From Rhizomys pruinosus (Eukaryota; Chordata; Mammalia; Rodentia; Spalacidae): a stretch of DNA of 64,000 nt. The DNA is taken from the NCBI GenBank assembly GCA_009823505.1, contig VZQC01013859.1, forward strand, positions 2,603,937-2,667,936, given 5' to 3'. The translations under genes and the position numbers were made by a program. The first letter of the stretch is position 1. Each line of letters begins with the position of its first letter. Below, in pieces: positions 33,833 to 45,632 of this stretch. The notes beneath the pieces were generated by a model that was not told the DNA's origin, made no database searches, and saw nothing but the letters and a program-made list of their open reading frames with translations.

Positions 33833-34554
33833 CAGCTCTGATCATGTTATGAATAACTTTATAGCACTTTTCTATCCCAGATCCTAGTACAGTGCTATTT
33901 ATATATAAGATAGTTTGTAAAGGTGTATTTCCAATGGAAGAACCATTGAGAAAATTAAGCTGAGTAACTAGAAGTTAGGTCCTTGACTTCTACATTCATT
34001 GTACCTGTGAAAAACTTCATGAACAGGGTGGGTTTGGTGGTGGTTGTTGCTGTTTGTGGTGCTGGGAATCAAAGCTAGAGCTTTGCATTCACAACTGCTT
34101 TATCACTGAGCTGCAGCTGCAGTCCAGATTTATATTTCTCATTCAGATGTTATCATTGGAGAACTAAGGCAGCATTTTTTAGAAGCAACTGTTTTTCTTC
34201 TTCATTATTTATTAATACTATGTAGTGGTCCAATAGCTTCTGATCCATGTCTTATTTAAGTCGGTGGCCATTTAGTGACTTATTTATAGTGATTATGCAA
34301 AAATTGATATTTTTATTTCTTTTGCTCTAGTGCTATTCAGAGGTGACTTTGAGAATCAGGCAGATACTTTAAATCTGGTTTAGACTGTACATGGGATTTA
34401 CTTTTTCAAGGTGTACCACTGTGACTGGATGAGAAAGCCCTGTAGGTCACAGTGTGAATTTCAGGTACTTTCTCTCTGGAGTGCTCTTTCTCAGCAGTAG
34501 TGTGTGCACTTGTCGTTCAGGAGTTACCTTGTGGACAGTATGGTCAAACAATTA

Positions 34555-34798
34555 GGAGAATGGAGTGGGGAAATGACATAAAAATGGAGTCAGAAAAGAC
34601 TGGGTCAAAGGTGAACTTCTGCTCGAAACAGGAAACTTCAGCATCAAAAATTTTAAAAGAGACTGAGAAAATGATAAAAAAAAACATGTTTGGCAGAGCT
34701 CTGGTGAGGTTGGGGGGCATGGAAGAGGGCACAGGTCTAGATTTGATTGGAAATTTTGTATGGAATGCACAAAGCTTCAATAAAAATTGCCTTTAAAA
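34555..34798 (+). mobile_element. L1 3' end, short 5'-truncated copy
   Basis: CATGTTTGGCAGAGCTCTGG to CAATAAAAATTGCC; the same family as 240-508 and inverted 49320-49650. GAATGGAGT on both sides is a probable target duplication. Confidence 0.82.
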
Positions 34799-35170
34799 GA
34801 ATGGAGTCACTTATTCAAACATGCACCACTGGAATGTAAACAGTGTTATTTAGTATGTCAAATAAAAAAGGTATGAAAAGAAAGTTCTAGTTTTCCTATT
34901 TGGGTTTTAGTCTGCCTTAGACATTTTCTGTATTGGGAGTTTGAAGCCAAATAAAATGTTTAATTAAATGAATTCAGCAACTTGGGTTAGTTGGCATATA
35001 TTTCCCTTTGCCTTTGAGGCTGGAATAAGTTTCACCAAAAGTTGTATTAAACTTCTAATTTATAAAGGTAGCTTTGAAGACAGTATACAAGTTGAAAAGT
35101 AGATCAGGCTATCATCACTGTAAAGAGCAGTGTTTACACAGCTTTAATTCTGCTGTCTCTTGTTTTGCAG

Positions 35171-35235
35171 AGAATGTTGCGGGTCACTACATTTCCCCCT
35201 TTCATGACATTCCTCTGAAGGTGGACTCTAAGGAG
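35171..35235 (+). CDS. PPA2: PPA2 exon 2
   Basis: 65 nt following acceptor TTTTGCAG; completes codon 57 (Lys) and encodes residues 57-78, including [11 protein letters not shown], the conserved N-terminal strand motif of eukaryotic family I PPases. It ends in GAG|GTACTA, a weak donor with a poor match after +3. The reading frame continues perfectly from exon 1 despite a 27-kb intron. Confidence 0.96.
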
Positions 35236-35569
35236 GTACTATTTTAACTTGTTATGGGGATGAAAAATGTCTTTAAGGTACTAGTGTGAAAATAATCCTT
35301 CCACTGTTGTGAGGATGTGCTTTTTGTAGAAGTGCCTTGAACATGGGGATGCGCTTGGGCAGGGAGAGAAACCAAGGAGGTACAACAGGTCTTAGGCTTC
35401 TGTCAGCAATCAGATTTGTCTGAAGGTAGAAGAAGGATATTTAGTGGTCTGTAAAGCTTAGATTTTGGTTGGAAATATATATTGATGGGTAGTAATATGG
35501 AAAACTAATCAGCTTGTTTTAAATAATATTGTTAATATTGTGGATTTCTGTTTGGTAGCACTATGTGAA

Positions 35570-35745
35570 CATTCAATTTCTTTATTCCTTATGAATTGGT
35601 ATTACTATGTCCAAGGGCACTGAGGCTAGAGGCAGTTTATTGACTTGTCTAATAGCATTTAGCTGGTCAGTGCCACAGCTAAGTTTTGAACTGGCCTTTC
35701 TGACCAGAGGACTCCTTCCTGTTCCTTTACCACTTCATGAAACAG
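35570..35745 (-). mobile_element. MIR relic
   Basis: GCACTGAGGCTAGAGGCAGT, TAGCTGGTCAGTGCCACAGC and TTTTGAACTGGCCTTTCTGA keep the order of an inverted MIR. Confidence 0.6.
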
Positions 35746-35785
35746 AAATCTAAGGCTGGAAAAACTTAGCCTTTCATTAGCTAGT

Positions 35786-35845
35786 CTGTCTCTCTGTCTC
35801 TGTCTCTCTCTGTCTCTCTCTGTCTCTGTCTCTCTCTGTCTCTCT

Positions 35846-35908
<63 letters not shown>

Positions 35909-36045
35909 TCTGAGACAGGGTCTCCCATATCCTCAGCTGGCCTGGAACTCACTATATAGACCAGGCTGGCCTTGAACTCACAGAGATTCACCTGCCTCCG
36001 CCTCCCAAGTGCTGGGATTAAAGGCATGCGCCCCCCCGCCCCCCA
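35786..36045 (-). mobile_element. (TC/TCTG)n tract joined to B1 SINE
   Basis: About 120 nt of TCTCTG and TC repeats (35786-35904) occupy the tail of an inverted B1 (35906-36045). Confidence 0.93.
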
Positions 36046-36108
36046 GATAGCTAGTCTCTTAAAGCCCAGCTACCTAGCAGTTGAGAGGGTATCAACCAAA
36101 TGAGAACA

Positions 36109-36402
36109 TTAAGACCACTGCTGGGGCTGGAGAGATGGCCTAGTGGTTAAGAGCGCCGACCGCTCTTACAGAGGACCCGGGTTCGATCCCCAGCACCCAC
36201 ATGGCAGCTGAGAACCGTCTGAAGCTCCAATTCCAGGAGAACTCCAGTTCCAGGGGAATCCGAGACCCTCTTCTGACCTCTGCGGCGTTGCACGACACGG
36301 GTGCACAGACTTGCATGCAGACAGTACATTCATACACATACAGAAATAAATAAAAAAAATTAATAAAAAAAAATTAAAAAAAAAAAAAAGACCACTGCTG
36401 AC
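36109..36402 (+). mobile_element. Young B2/B3-type SINE
   Basis: Contains the internal duplication described for 18694; the target duplication AAGACCACTGCTG flanks it. Confidence 0.94.
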
Positions 36403-36429
36403 AGGAGAACTAAGAGGGTTCAAATGTTG

Positions 36430-36595
36430 TGGGCCAGCAGAGCATGGTGGTATACACACTTAATCCCAGGAGGCAGAGGTGGTCAGATCTCTGTGAGTTT
36501 GTGGATAGGCTGGTCTACATAGTGAGTTCCAGGCCAGCTGGGGCTAAAGGGAGATCCAGTCTCAAAAAGACAAAAGAAACAAAAACAAAAGTTGT
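36430..36595 (+). mobile_element. B1 SINE
   Basis: AGCATGGTGGTATACACACT...GGAGATCCAGTCTCAAAAAG with part of the left arm deleted. Confidence 0.85.
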
Positions 36596-36949
36596 GGGAC
36601 ATCCAGGCACCATGCCCAGTGCTTGACACACATTATTGTCATAGTTCTGAGCACAGCTGCTGTTACTACTTTATTTTGTTGATGTGGTCACAATACCTTG
36701 CTTGAGGTGACAGATATAGATTTCCAAGAGGTGGAATTAAGTGTAGGTGCTTTGGCTCCAGAGCTTGTTCTTCACTTCTCTCGTGTAGTGCTCAACCCGT
36801 TAAATTGTTCCTCTAAAATCAAAGAATCGAGGAATACACCAGAGAGGGCAGGAATAACTCTGAGATACTATATATCTCTCTTTGCATGTGAGAGATATGT
36901 GTTTTGTTTTGTCCATTTGAGCTGTGGACTATCTCATGTCCACTATCAC

Positions 36950-37140
36950 CTTGCTTCGGGTCACCGTGTGCATGCATTCCTTTATTCATTTGACAAATAA
37001 TCATCGCATGCTTATTGTCAGCTATTTGCTATTTTAGGCACTGGGTGGGTAGCAGTGGCCAAATCAGATGTCACACTCAGTAGGAGGAGACAGACAGCCA
37101 TAAAGAGATCAGTCAGATAATGTTTAGTACTATAAAGGGA
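36950..37140 (+). mobile_element. L2 relic
   Basis: TTTTAGGCACTGGGTGGGTA, GTAGGAGGAGACAGACAGCC follow the L2 consensus (ancient). Confidence 0.5.
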
Positions 37141-38010
37141 ATGTAGAAAAGACTGCCTGGTGGAGTCTTGTCTGGGGCACACCATAAGAATCCCGCATAC
37201 CTTGATATAGTAGCAGTGACAAGGCTGCATTGTTGAGTACCTGGGAGTGGGATAGAACAAAGCTAGAAATGTATTTGTGGGTGTAACATTCTGCCTAAGG
37301 AGGCTGCTTGGGGGAATATGAACTTTGAGGAGAAAGCAGAAAAACTTAGAGCAAAACGCCAGTGAATTCTGTAGGTGCTGAAATTGGTACATGTAGTGTT
37401 TGTATAAACAGGTTTCCTCCTTTTCAGCCAGTCAAGATTAGAAATTTTGTACCATTTTGTATTTTGGGATGTAGGGTTTTAGGAACAGGAATAATGTTTC
37501 GTGGCCATCTGACTTGGAATAATTATTTTCTGTTTATTTTGTGTCTTCATTAGTAGTCATTTGTGAATGGTGAACATTTGTGAATGGAATACATTTTTCT
37601 TCCCAACCCACCACCTAGCCAGGCTTAATTTAAAAGTACTTTATGAAGGCATAGTAATCACACCTTGGGAGAATTCCCAGGCAGGTGTAGCTGAACACTT
37701 TCATGGCTTGTTAATCATGCTCCCTGGAGTTGCATTTCAATAATGAAATGACTGTTTTAAGGATAATCATTGGAAACTGCCAATCTCTTCTTAAAGACTC
37801 AACAGAGTCTTTGCTTATTTTATAAAAACTAGAAATTATATGTGAAAGTGCTTTGGCTTTTCTGCTAGTCTATTTTATAAAAACACTTTGATCCTCGTTT
37901 CACTGAGGATGCTAATGCAGAGGAAAAGATTGTACATTGTTGGTAGGGTCTCAGTTGAGTTAAATTTCTGGACATCGTCTAATACATCATCTATACAGTA
38001 GACCTGTTTC
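37141..38010. other. Intron 2, no recognised element
   Basis: AT-rich intron sequence without recognised repeats or exons. Confidence 0.45.
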
Positions 38011-38014
38011 TTTT

Positions 38015-38175
38015 CCCAAGCTGTGCATGGTGGCGCACGCCTTTAATCCTAGCACTCAGGAGGCAGAGGCAGGCGGATCTTTGTGAGTTCAAGGCCAGCC
38101 AGCCTGGTCTACAGAGTGAGTTCCAGAACAGCTGGGGCTACAGGGAGACCCTGTCTCAAAAAGACCAAAAAAAAT

Positions 38176-38236
<61 letters not shown>
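38015..38236 (+). mobile_element. B1 SINE followed by a pure (TC)n tract
   Basis: B1 at 38018-38177; then 59 nt of uninterrupted TC (38178-38236) ending about 70 nt before the exon 3 acceptor. Confidence 0.93.
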
Positions 38237-38238
<2 letters not shown>

Positions 38239-38306
38239 CCCCATGCTGTGCACCTGTGTTCATTTATAAAATGTTACAATTACAAGTACCATCTTTTCTT
38301 TTGTAG

Positions 38307-38351
38307 GAAAATGGCATTCCTACAAAGAAAGCACGAAATGCTGAGTATGAG
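38307..38351 (+). CDS. PPA2: PPA2 exon 3 (45 nt, frame-neutral)
   Basis: Encodes 15 residues, ENGIPTKKARNAEYE (residues 79-93). The acceptor is TCTTTTGTAG and the donor GAG|GTATAT. The exon is short and a multiple of three, so skipping would remove a surface loop without a frameshift. A 59-nt pure TC tract ends about 70 nt upstream, which could affect recognition of this small exon. Confidence 0.94.
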
Positions 38352-38384
38352 GTATATTTAAAAGTTTTCAGAAGTTTTAATTAC

Positions 38385-38600
38385 TTTAAAAAATATTTAT
38401 TTGTATGTGTGTGTCTGTATGTATACGTGTATGTGCACATGCCCAAGGGTTCCTTCAGAGACTAGAAAAAAGGTGTTGGATCCCCTGCAGGTGGAGTTCA
38501 AGTTGGTATAAGTCACACAACATGGATGAACCAAACTCAGGTCCTCTGGAAGAGCAGCGAGTGTCTTAACCACTGAGCCATCTCTCCATCTCATTTATTT
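38385..38600 (-). mobile_element. B2/B3-type SINE, diverged
   Basis: Inverted tail, then GGTCCTCTGGAAGAGCAGCG...CTTAACCACTGAGCCATCTC. Confidence 0.85.
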
Positions 38601-38625
38601 CCTTCTTTATAATTATTACTATTAG

Positions 38626-38770
38626 TTTTGAGACAGAGTCAAACTGTGTTGCCTAGGTGATCTGGAATTCACTATATAGACCAGGCTGGTCTCAAAACTC
38701 ACAGAGATCTGCCTGCCTCTGCCTCCCTAGTCCTGGGATTAAAAGCATGGACCACCATGCTTACTTCCTT
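38626..38770 (-). mobile_element. B1 SINE
   Basis: TTGAGACAGAGTCAAACTGT to GGATTAAAAGCATGGACCAC. Confidence 0.85.
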
Positions 38771-39006
38771 TTAAAATTAAAATAGAGAAGATTTAGAGTG
38801 TGTTTCAAAATTAAGACATCATAGTCTTTGGGTAGTAGACAAATAGTTACAGGATCCATATGCTAAAATAGTTTGAAATAATAGCTTTTAACTGTGTGAT
38901 TGCCAAATTTCTTCCAGTTTCTCAGGTAGGACCGGAACATTTGATGGACTCCTTTCCACATCTCTTGCTCTGGATGCCCTTTTATTTCATTGGTGCCACA
39001 CAGCTT

Positions 39007-39422
39007 TCCTTGGTGCCTGTGCTGTATAGCTTTAGTGTCAACGTGACACACCTGGGTTGAGGGAGACTCAATTGGGGAATTGGCTCCATTGGATTGGCCT
39101 GTGGCCACATCTGTGGAGTATTGTCTTGATGGTTGAGCAGTGTGGAGGGCCCAGCCCACAATGAGTGGTGCTACCCTGGACAGGTTGTGTACCATATAAG
39201 AAGGCAGGCTGGGCATGAGCCAGAGGAGCAAGCCAGTAAGCAGCACTCCTCCATGGCCTGTGCTTCAGTCCCTGCCTCCAGGTTCCTGCCCTGAGTTCCA
39301 ACCTTGGGCTCCCTAAGTGATGAACTATGACCCAGGAGATGTAAGCTGAATAAACCCTTTCCTCCCCAAGTTGGTGTCGGTCACTGTTTTGTCACAGCAA
39401 TGGAAGACAAACTAGAACAGTG
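39007..39422 (+). mobile_element. Solo LTR-like / MaLR-related repeat
   Basis: GTGTCAACGTGACACACCTG, GGGCCCAGCCCACAATGAG, a TATAAGAAGG box, CCATGGCCTGTGCTTCAGTC and AATAAACCCTTTCCTCCCCA match a common rodent interspersed repeat with LTR-like TATA and AATAAA elements. Exact family name not certain. Confidence 0.6.
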
Positions 39423-39601
39423 CCTTTTATCTTCACAGTCTTCCTCCTCCACTTTTCTACCTGAACTTTAGTGCCCAGCCTCCAAATCTACTTTCACGCA
39501 GAGATATGTAGGTTGTTAATTCCTGTGCCATTTACCTGCCAACCCTCTTCTGTTTCCCTAAACTGTTTGTCAGATAGTCCTTAATCCATCTACCTACATT
39601 G

Positions 39602-39852
39602 CTTTTTGAAAATTTAGGTTCTGGAGCTAGAGAGATGGCTCTGCTGGGAAGAGCACTGGCTATGCAAAAGACCTTGGTGCAATTCCCAGCACCCACATGG
39701 AGGCTAACAGTTTGTAACTCTATTTCCAGGGGACCAGTGCTTTCTTCTGAACTCTGCAGGCATTGCAGGATATAGCCATACTTATGCAATGCAGGCAGTT
39801 TACTCATACACATAAAATAAAAATAATACATAACAATTAAAGAAAATTTAGG
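39602..39852 (+). mobile_element. B2/B3-type SINE
   Basis: Element from about 39620 with an ACATAAAATAAAAATAATAC tail; flanked by GAAAATTTAGGTT. Confidence 0.88.
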
Positions 39853-39928
39853 TTTTGGGCCATTTCCTGTATTTGCTGAATCAGAATCTCTGTTGGTTGG
39901 GGCCTGGGTAATATGTGTGCCTAACAAG

Positions 39929-42821
39929 TGCAGTTGCATTAGGATAGCCACCGGTCTGGATGCAGTTGCGTTAGGATATCCACTGGTCTGGATGCAGTTG
40001 CGTTAGGATATCCACTGGTCTGGATGCAGATGCGTTAGGATATCCACTGGTCTGGATACAGTTGCTTTAGGCTATCCACTGGTCTGGATACAGTTACGTT
40101 AGGCTATCCACTGGTCTGGATGCAGTTGCATTAGGCTATCTATCCACTGGTCTGGATGCAGTTGCATTAGGATATCCACTGATCTGGATGTAGTTAGGTT
40201 AGGATATCCACTGGTCTGGATGCAGTTGCGTTAGGATAACCACTGGTCTGGATGCAGCTGCATTAGGATATCCGCTGGTCTGGATGCAGTTGCATTAAGA
40301 TATCCACTGGTCTTGATACAGCTGTGTTAGGATATCCACTGGTCTGGATGCAGTTGCGTTAGGATATCCACTGGTCTGGATGCAGTTGCATTAGGATATC
40401 CACTGGTCTGGATGCAGTTGCGTTAGGCTATCTATCCACTGGTCTGGATGCAGTTGCATTAGGCTATCCACTGGTCTGGATGCAGCTGCATTAGGATAGC
40501 CACTGGTCTGGATGCAGTTGCATTAGGATATTCACTGGTCTGGATACAGCTGTGTTAGGATATCCACTGGTCTAGATACAGCTGTGTTAGGATATCCACT
40601 GGTCTGGATAGAGCTGCATTAGGATAGCCACTGGTCTGGATGCATTTGCATTAGGATATCCAGTGGTATGGATACAGCTGCATTAGGATAGCCACTGGTC
40701 TGGATGCAGTTGCGTTAGAATATCCACTGGTCTGGATACAGCTCCGTTAGGATATCCACTGGTCTGGATACAGCTGCATTAGGATATCCACTGGTCTGGA
40801 TGCATTTGCATTAGGATATCCACTGGTCTGGATGCAGTTGCGTTAGGATATCCACTGGTCTGGATGCAGTTACATTAGGTTATCCACTGGTCTGGATACA
40901 GCTGCATTAGAATAGCCAGTGGTCTGGATTCAATTGCATTAGGATATCCACTGGTCTGGATGCAGTTGCATTAGGATATCCACTGGTCTGGATGCAGTTG
41001 CGTTAGACTATCCACTGGTCTGGACGTAATTGCGTTAGGATAGCCACTGGTCTGGATGTAGTTGCATTAGGATATCCACTGGTCTGGATACAGCTGCGTT
41101 AGGATAGCCAGTGGTCTGGATACAGCTGTGTTAGGATATCCACTGGTCTGGATGCAGATGTGTTAGGATGTCCACTGGTCTGGATACAGTTGCTTTAGGC
41201 TATCCACTGGTCTGGATGCAGTTACTTTAGGCTATCCACTGGTCTGGATGCAGTTGCATTAGGATATCCACTGATCTGGATGCAGTTGCGTTAGGATATC
41301 CACTTTTCTGGATGCAGTTGCGTTAGAATATCCACTGGTCTGGATGCAGCTGCATTAGGATATCCACTGGTCTGGATGCAGTTGCATCAGGATATCCACT
41401 GGTCTTGATACAGCTGCGTTAGGATATGCACTGGTCTGGATGCAGTTGCGTTAGGATATCCACTGGTCTGGATGCAGTTGCGTTAGGCTATCCACTGGTC
41501 TGGATGCAGCTGCCTTAGGATATCCACTGGTCTGGATGCAGTTGCGTTAAGCTATCCACTGGTCTGGATGCAGCTGCCTTAGGATATCCACTGGTCTGGA
41601 TGCAGCTGCCTTAGGATATCCACTGGTCTGGATGCAGCTGCGTTAGGATATCCACTGGTCTGGATTCAGCTGCATTAGGATATCCACTGGTCTGGAGGCA
41701 GCTGCGTTAGGATATCCACTGGTCTGGAGGCAGCTGCGTTAGGATATCCACTGGTCTGGAGGCAGTTGCATTAGGATATCCACTGGTCTGGATACAGCTC
41801 TGTTAGGATATCCACTGGTCTGGATACAGCTGCATTAGGATAGCCAGTGGTCTAGATGCATTTGTATTAGGATATCCACTGGTATGGATACAGGTTCATT
41901 AGGATAGCCACTGGTCTGGATGCAGTTGCGTTAGGATATCCACTGGTCTGGATGCAGTTGCATTAGGATATCCACTGGTCTGGATACATCTCCGTTAGGA
42001 TATCCACTGGTCTGGATACAGCTGCACTGGATAGCCACTGGTCTGGATGCATTTGCATTAAGATATCCACTGGTCTGGATGCAGTTGCATTAGGATATCC
42101 ACTGGTCTGGATGCAGTTACATTAGGTTATTCACTGGTCTGGATACAGCTGCATTAGGATAGCCAGTGGTCTGGATTCAATTGCATTAGGATATCCACTG
42201 GTCTGGATGCAGTTGCATTAGGATATCCACTGGTCTGGATGCAGTTGCATTAGGATATCCACTGGTCTGGATGCAGTTGTGTTAGACTATCCACTGGTCT
42301 GGATGCTTTGTGTTAGGCTATCCACTGGTCTGGATGCAGTTGCGTTAGACTATCCACTGGTCTGGACATAATTGCGTTAGGATAGCCACTGGTCTGGATG
42401 TAGTTGCATTAGGATAGCCACTGGTCTGGATGCAGTTGCATTAGGATATCCACTGGTCTGGATGCAGTTGCGTTAGGATATCCAGTGGTCTGGATGCAGT
42501 TGCTTTAGGATATCCACTCGTCTTGATGCAGCTGCATTAAGATATCCACTGGTCTGGATGCAGTTTCATTGGAATATCCACTGGTCTGGATGCAGTTGTG
42601 TTAGCCTATCCACTGGTCTGGATGCAGTTGCGTTAGGATATCCACTGGTCTGGATGCGGTTGTCTTAGGATATCCACTGGTCTGGATGCAGTTGCATTAG
42701 GCTATCCACTGGTCTGGATGCAGTTGCATTAGGCTATCTATCCACTGGTCTGGATGTAGCTGCATTAGGATAGCCACTGGTCTGGATGCAGTTGCATTAG
42801 GATAGCCACTGGTCTGGATGC
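39929..42821. repeat. 32-bp minisatellite, about 90 tandem copies
   Basis: The unit is GCAGTTGCGTTAGGATATCC followed by ACTGGTCTGGAT. Spacing of CACTGG is 32 bp across the array, with occasional 4-bp insertions (GGCTATCTATCC variant at about 40138, 40433 and 42736). Common variants are GTTGCATTA/GCGTTA, GGATAGCC/GGCTATCC and ATACAGCTG. Most units contain GATATC. The unit is not a multiple of three and the array has no long open frame. It fills 44% of intron 3 of PPA2. Confidence 0.98.
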
Positions 42822-43097
42822 TAGGTTGACATGAGGAGATGCAAGTCTTCATAGTTCCTAGAGACTTTGTATTTTAGTATGAAATGTTTCATTGGGAAAA
42901 ATATATTCTGTATCCAGACAGTCGATTTAATATGTAATTCATAGAACACAGTTTGTATTGGAGATTTTCTGACTTGCATTTATGTGAAAGCTTATCAGAG
43001 AAAAAAAGAAAGGTGACTTTTTTCTAATTTTTTTATTCTTTAAGACTCATAAGACTCAGTGATGGCTTTTTCATGTTATTAATTTTTTTAAGTTATT
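42822..43097. other. Right flank of the minisatellite
   Basis: AT-rich intron 3 sequence, nothing recognised. Confidence 0.4.
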
Positions 43098-43210
43098 TCA
43101 CTTGGGAGGCAGAGACATGTGGATCTCTGTGAGTTCAAGGCCAGCCTGATCTACATAGTGAGTTCCAGGACAGGGAGACCCTATCTCAAAAAGACAAAAA
43201 AAAAAAAATT
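43098..43210 (+). mobile_element. B1 SINE, 5' truncated
   Basis: Starts at CACTTGGGAGGCAGAGACAT and ends CTATCTCAAAAAGAC with poly(A). Confidence 0.88.
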
Positions 43211-43785
43211 TCAAGGAGAAAAAATGAAAAGGACCAAAGGAAGGATTAGATATCCCTGCCATTTTTTATTGATTTGTGCCTTTGTGCCCCTTTGTATCTT
43301 TTTTATTGTATTTTTTTAAAATCAGACTCACCTGGGCTTGGCTTTGCAACATTACAGGCAGAGTGCACTGTAGAGAACAGAAGCAGGCCAGAACCTGTAG
43401 TGATCAGCACAAATGGAGACACTGTGACTTGCAGGCTTAAGGTTCAAGCCTGTTCCTTGTCTGATGTTCCCTTGGCTTTGGTAGGTGTCATTGTAGAGCA
43501 TTGCCCTTGGCGTAGAACCCTCTGCCATCTCTGTATGTATCTACATGCCTTTGTTCTTACAGATTCCAAAGGTGAATAAATTATGTCATCGTCTGCCACA
43601 TACTTGGATTTTCTCTGACATATTTGAAAAGTGTGAAGGTACCTCATTGAAGAGCAGAGTATGAGATGCTGGGTGCCTCTGAGTATCGGTATGAGGAGTC
43701 GTGGTTCAGAATTCATTCTCAGCTTCCTTTACCTTGTTAGGGGTTTGCATTTGTGCCATTTGAAACATTTAGATTTAGTTAAATT
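43211..43785. other. Intron 3, no recognised element
   Basis: Open frames here (both strands) lack recognisable similarity or conserved codon pattern. Confidence 0.4.
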
Positions 43786-43987
43786 ATTTTTGTTTTATGT
43801 GTACGAAGGTATTGCCCACCTATGTAAGGGCAGCTCTGTCGTGCAATGCCCATGGAGGTCAGAAGAGGGGACTGGACCCCCTGAAACTGGATAGTTGTCA
43901 GCATCCATGTGAGTGTTGGGAACTGAATCTGGCTCCTCTGTAAGAGCAGTCAGTGTTCTTAACCACTGAGCCATCTCTCCAGCCTCA
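43786..43987 (-). mobile_element. B2/B3-type SINE
   Basis: GTCGTGCAATGCCCATGGAG...CTTAACCACTGAGCCATCTC in inverted order. Confidence 0.88.
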
Positions 43988-44923
43988 AGTTCTAATTTTG
44001 GGTTATTAGATTCAGTAGACATCCAAATTACTGTCAATTAGCCACAAATGTGTCTAAGTGATCCACTTAGTGGTTAGTTGCAAACTGGCTCTGGGTTTAG
44101 GCCATGCTTTGAGCAGCTGTTTTAAATCATTGCTTCTCCAAGACCATTTGTTACTGTCATCAACATGGTATCTTTACTTTTGTGCAAACCACCTTTATTG
44201 TTAAGGCTTTCTCTTTGTAAGGCAAGCTCTGGGAACTGTTTGTACTGGCCATTGACCCAGAGTCTCCTTTGCTTTAAGCATTCTACAAGGTATAGAAGTG
44301 AGAAAAAAAAAAAAAAAAGCCATGGCCCTTTTGCAATTTTACAGAATCTGAAATCACTTTGTTTTAGAAAGGTATGTCTTACTTCTTGTAAACTCTGTAA
44401 CTGCCTGTAATGATATCCTTAACTTTATGAGTATAGCTTGGGTGTAAATATTCTTGCATGTATTCTGTATATGTTCCTGTAAGTTACATAATGCTCTCCT
44501 TATTTTTCTTGCCATGCATGGGGCAGAAGTCATCACACTTACCAGGGTGGAGAAAGGACACTGAATGCTTATATCGAGGACTTGGTCTCATTCCTACTTT
44601 TTAGCTGGAAAATAAAAATGAAAACACATTAGCTGACTTCCAGTTCTGCCATGCACTGCAAAGGTGCTTGAGGATATGCAGTAGCCTCTCTTGCTGGGCA
44701 GCAGAGCTCATATGCATGATGTCCCCATCAGCTAGACAGACTGTCTGATTGCAAGGAGTTTCTGGCAGGCATTAAACATTCGTGAATGTGTGTGTGGAAT
44801 GAAAAATTGCACTATTATTAAAGGCTGTATTCGTTTTCATTTAGCATAATGTTCCTCAATGCCAAGTGAAAGATAAAAAGATAAATAAATGTTTTAATAT
44901 TCTCTCTTCTTTTTTTAATGCAG
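43988..44923. other. 3' part of intron 3
   Basis: No repeat recognised apart from a 16-nt A-run (44307-44322); leads into the exon 4 acceptor. Confidence 0.4.
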
Positions 44924-44977
44924 AATTTATTTAATATGGTTGTGGAAATACCTCGGTGGACAAATGCTAAAATGGAG
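44924..44977 (+). CDS. PPA2: PPA2 exon 4 (first active-site block)
   Basis: 54 nt encoding NLFNMVVEIPRWTNAKME (residues 94-111). It contains E101, K109 and E111, which correspond to yeast PPase E48, K56 and E58 in the active site. The acceptor is TTTTTTAATGCAG and the donor GAG|GTACAG. The length is a multiple of three, but skipping would remove catalytic residues. Confidence 0.96.
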
Positions 44978-45180
44978 GTACAGATATATCCTATTAATAC
45001 AACATTGAAATGCTAACTTAATAATAATATAAAAACATTGTTTCTAGCTATTTAGCATATTTAGAGATGATGACAGGCTTTATATTGGAAATAATTAAAA
45101 TATTCTTGTGAACTTAGACTTTAATTTCAAAGAATTTTTTGAAGTGAATATTGAAAACTTGAATTTTTTCAATTTTTAGG

Positions 45181-45485
45181 CCCATATTTATTTTCTTTTC
45201 TTTTCTTTTCTTTTCTTTTATTTTTTTAATTTTTTTTTTATTTTATTTATTTCGGTATGTGTATCAATGTACTCTCTGTGTGCAGGTTTGTGCACCTGTG
45301 TCGTGCAATGCCACAGAGGTCAGAAGAGGGTCTCGGATTCCCCTGGAACTGGAGTTCTCCTGGAATTGGAGTTTCAGACGGCTCTCGGCCGCCATGTGGG
45401 CGCTGGGGATCGAACCCGGGTTCTCTGTAAGAGCGGTCGGCGCTCTTAACCGCTAGGCCATCTCTCCAGCCCAGCCCATATTTAT
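45181..45485 (-). mobile_element. Young B2/B3-type SINE
   Basis: The target duplication GCCCATATTTAT flanks it; (TTTTC)n and T-rich tail; the internal duplication is present on the minus strand. Near-identical to the copies at 36109 and 18694. Confidence 0.94.
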
Positions 45486-45504
45486 GTAATTTTCTTTATT
45501 CTTT

Positions 45505-45632
45505 AATTTTTGAGGAGACAGGGTCTCCCTGTAGCCCCAGCAGGTCTGGAACTCATGTAGTCCAGCCTGGCCTTGATCTCACAGAGATTCTGAGTGCTGG
45601 GATTAAAGATGTAGCACACCACGCCTGGCTAT
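45505..45632 (-). mobile_element. B1 SINE with internal deletion
   Basis: GAGGAGACAGGGTCTCCCTG to CACACCACGCCTGGCT; about 20 bp missing around CAGAGATTCTGAGTGCTGGG. Confidence 0.88.

Noticed and set aside
35659..36027. 122-codon minus-strand frame with an Arg-Glu run
   Set aside because: Translation of the TC/TCTG microsatellite and an inverted B1.
39929..42821. Regular 32-bp repeats reminiscent of a CRISPR array
   Set aside because: Units are directly adjacent with no unique spacers, in a mammalian intron; it is a minisatellite.
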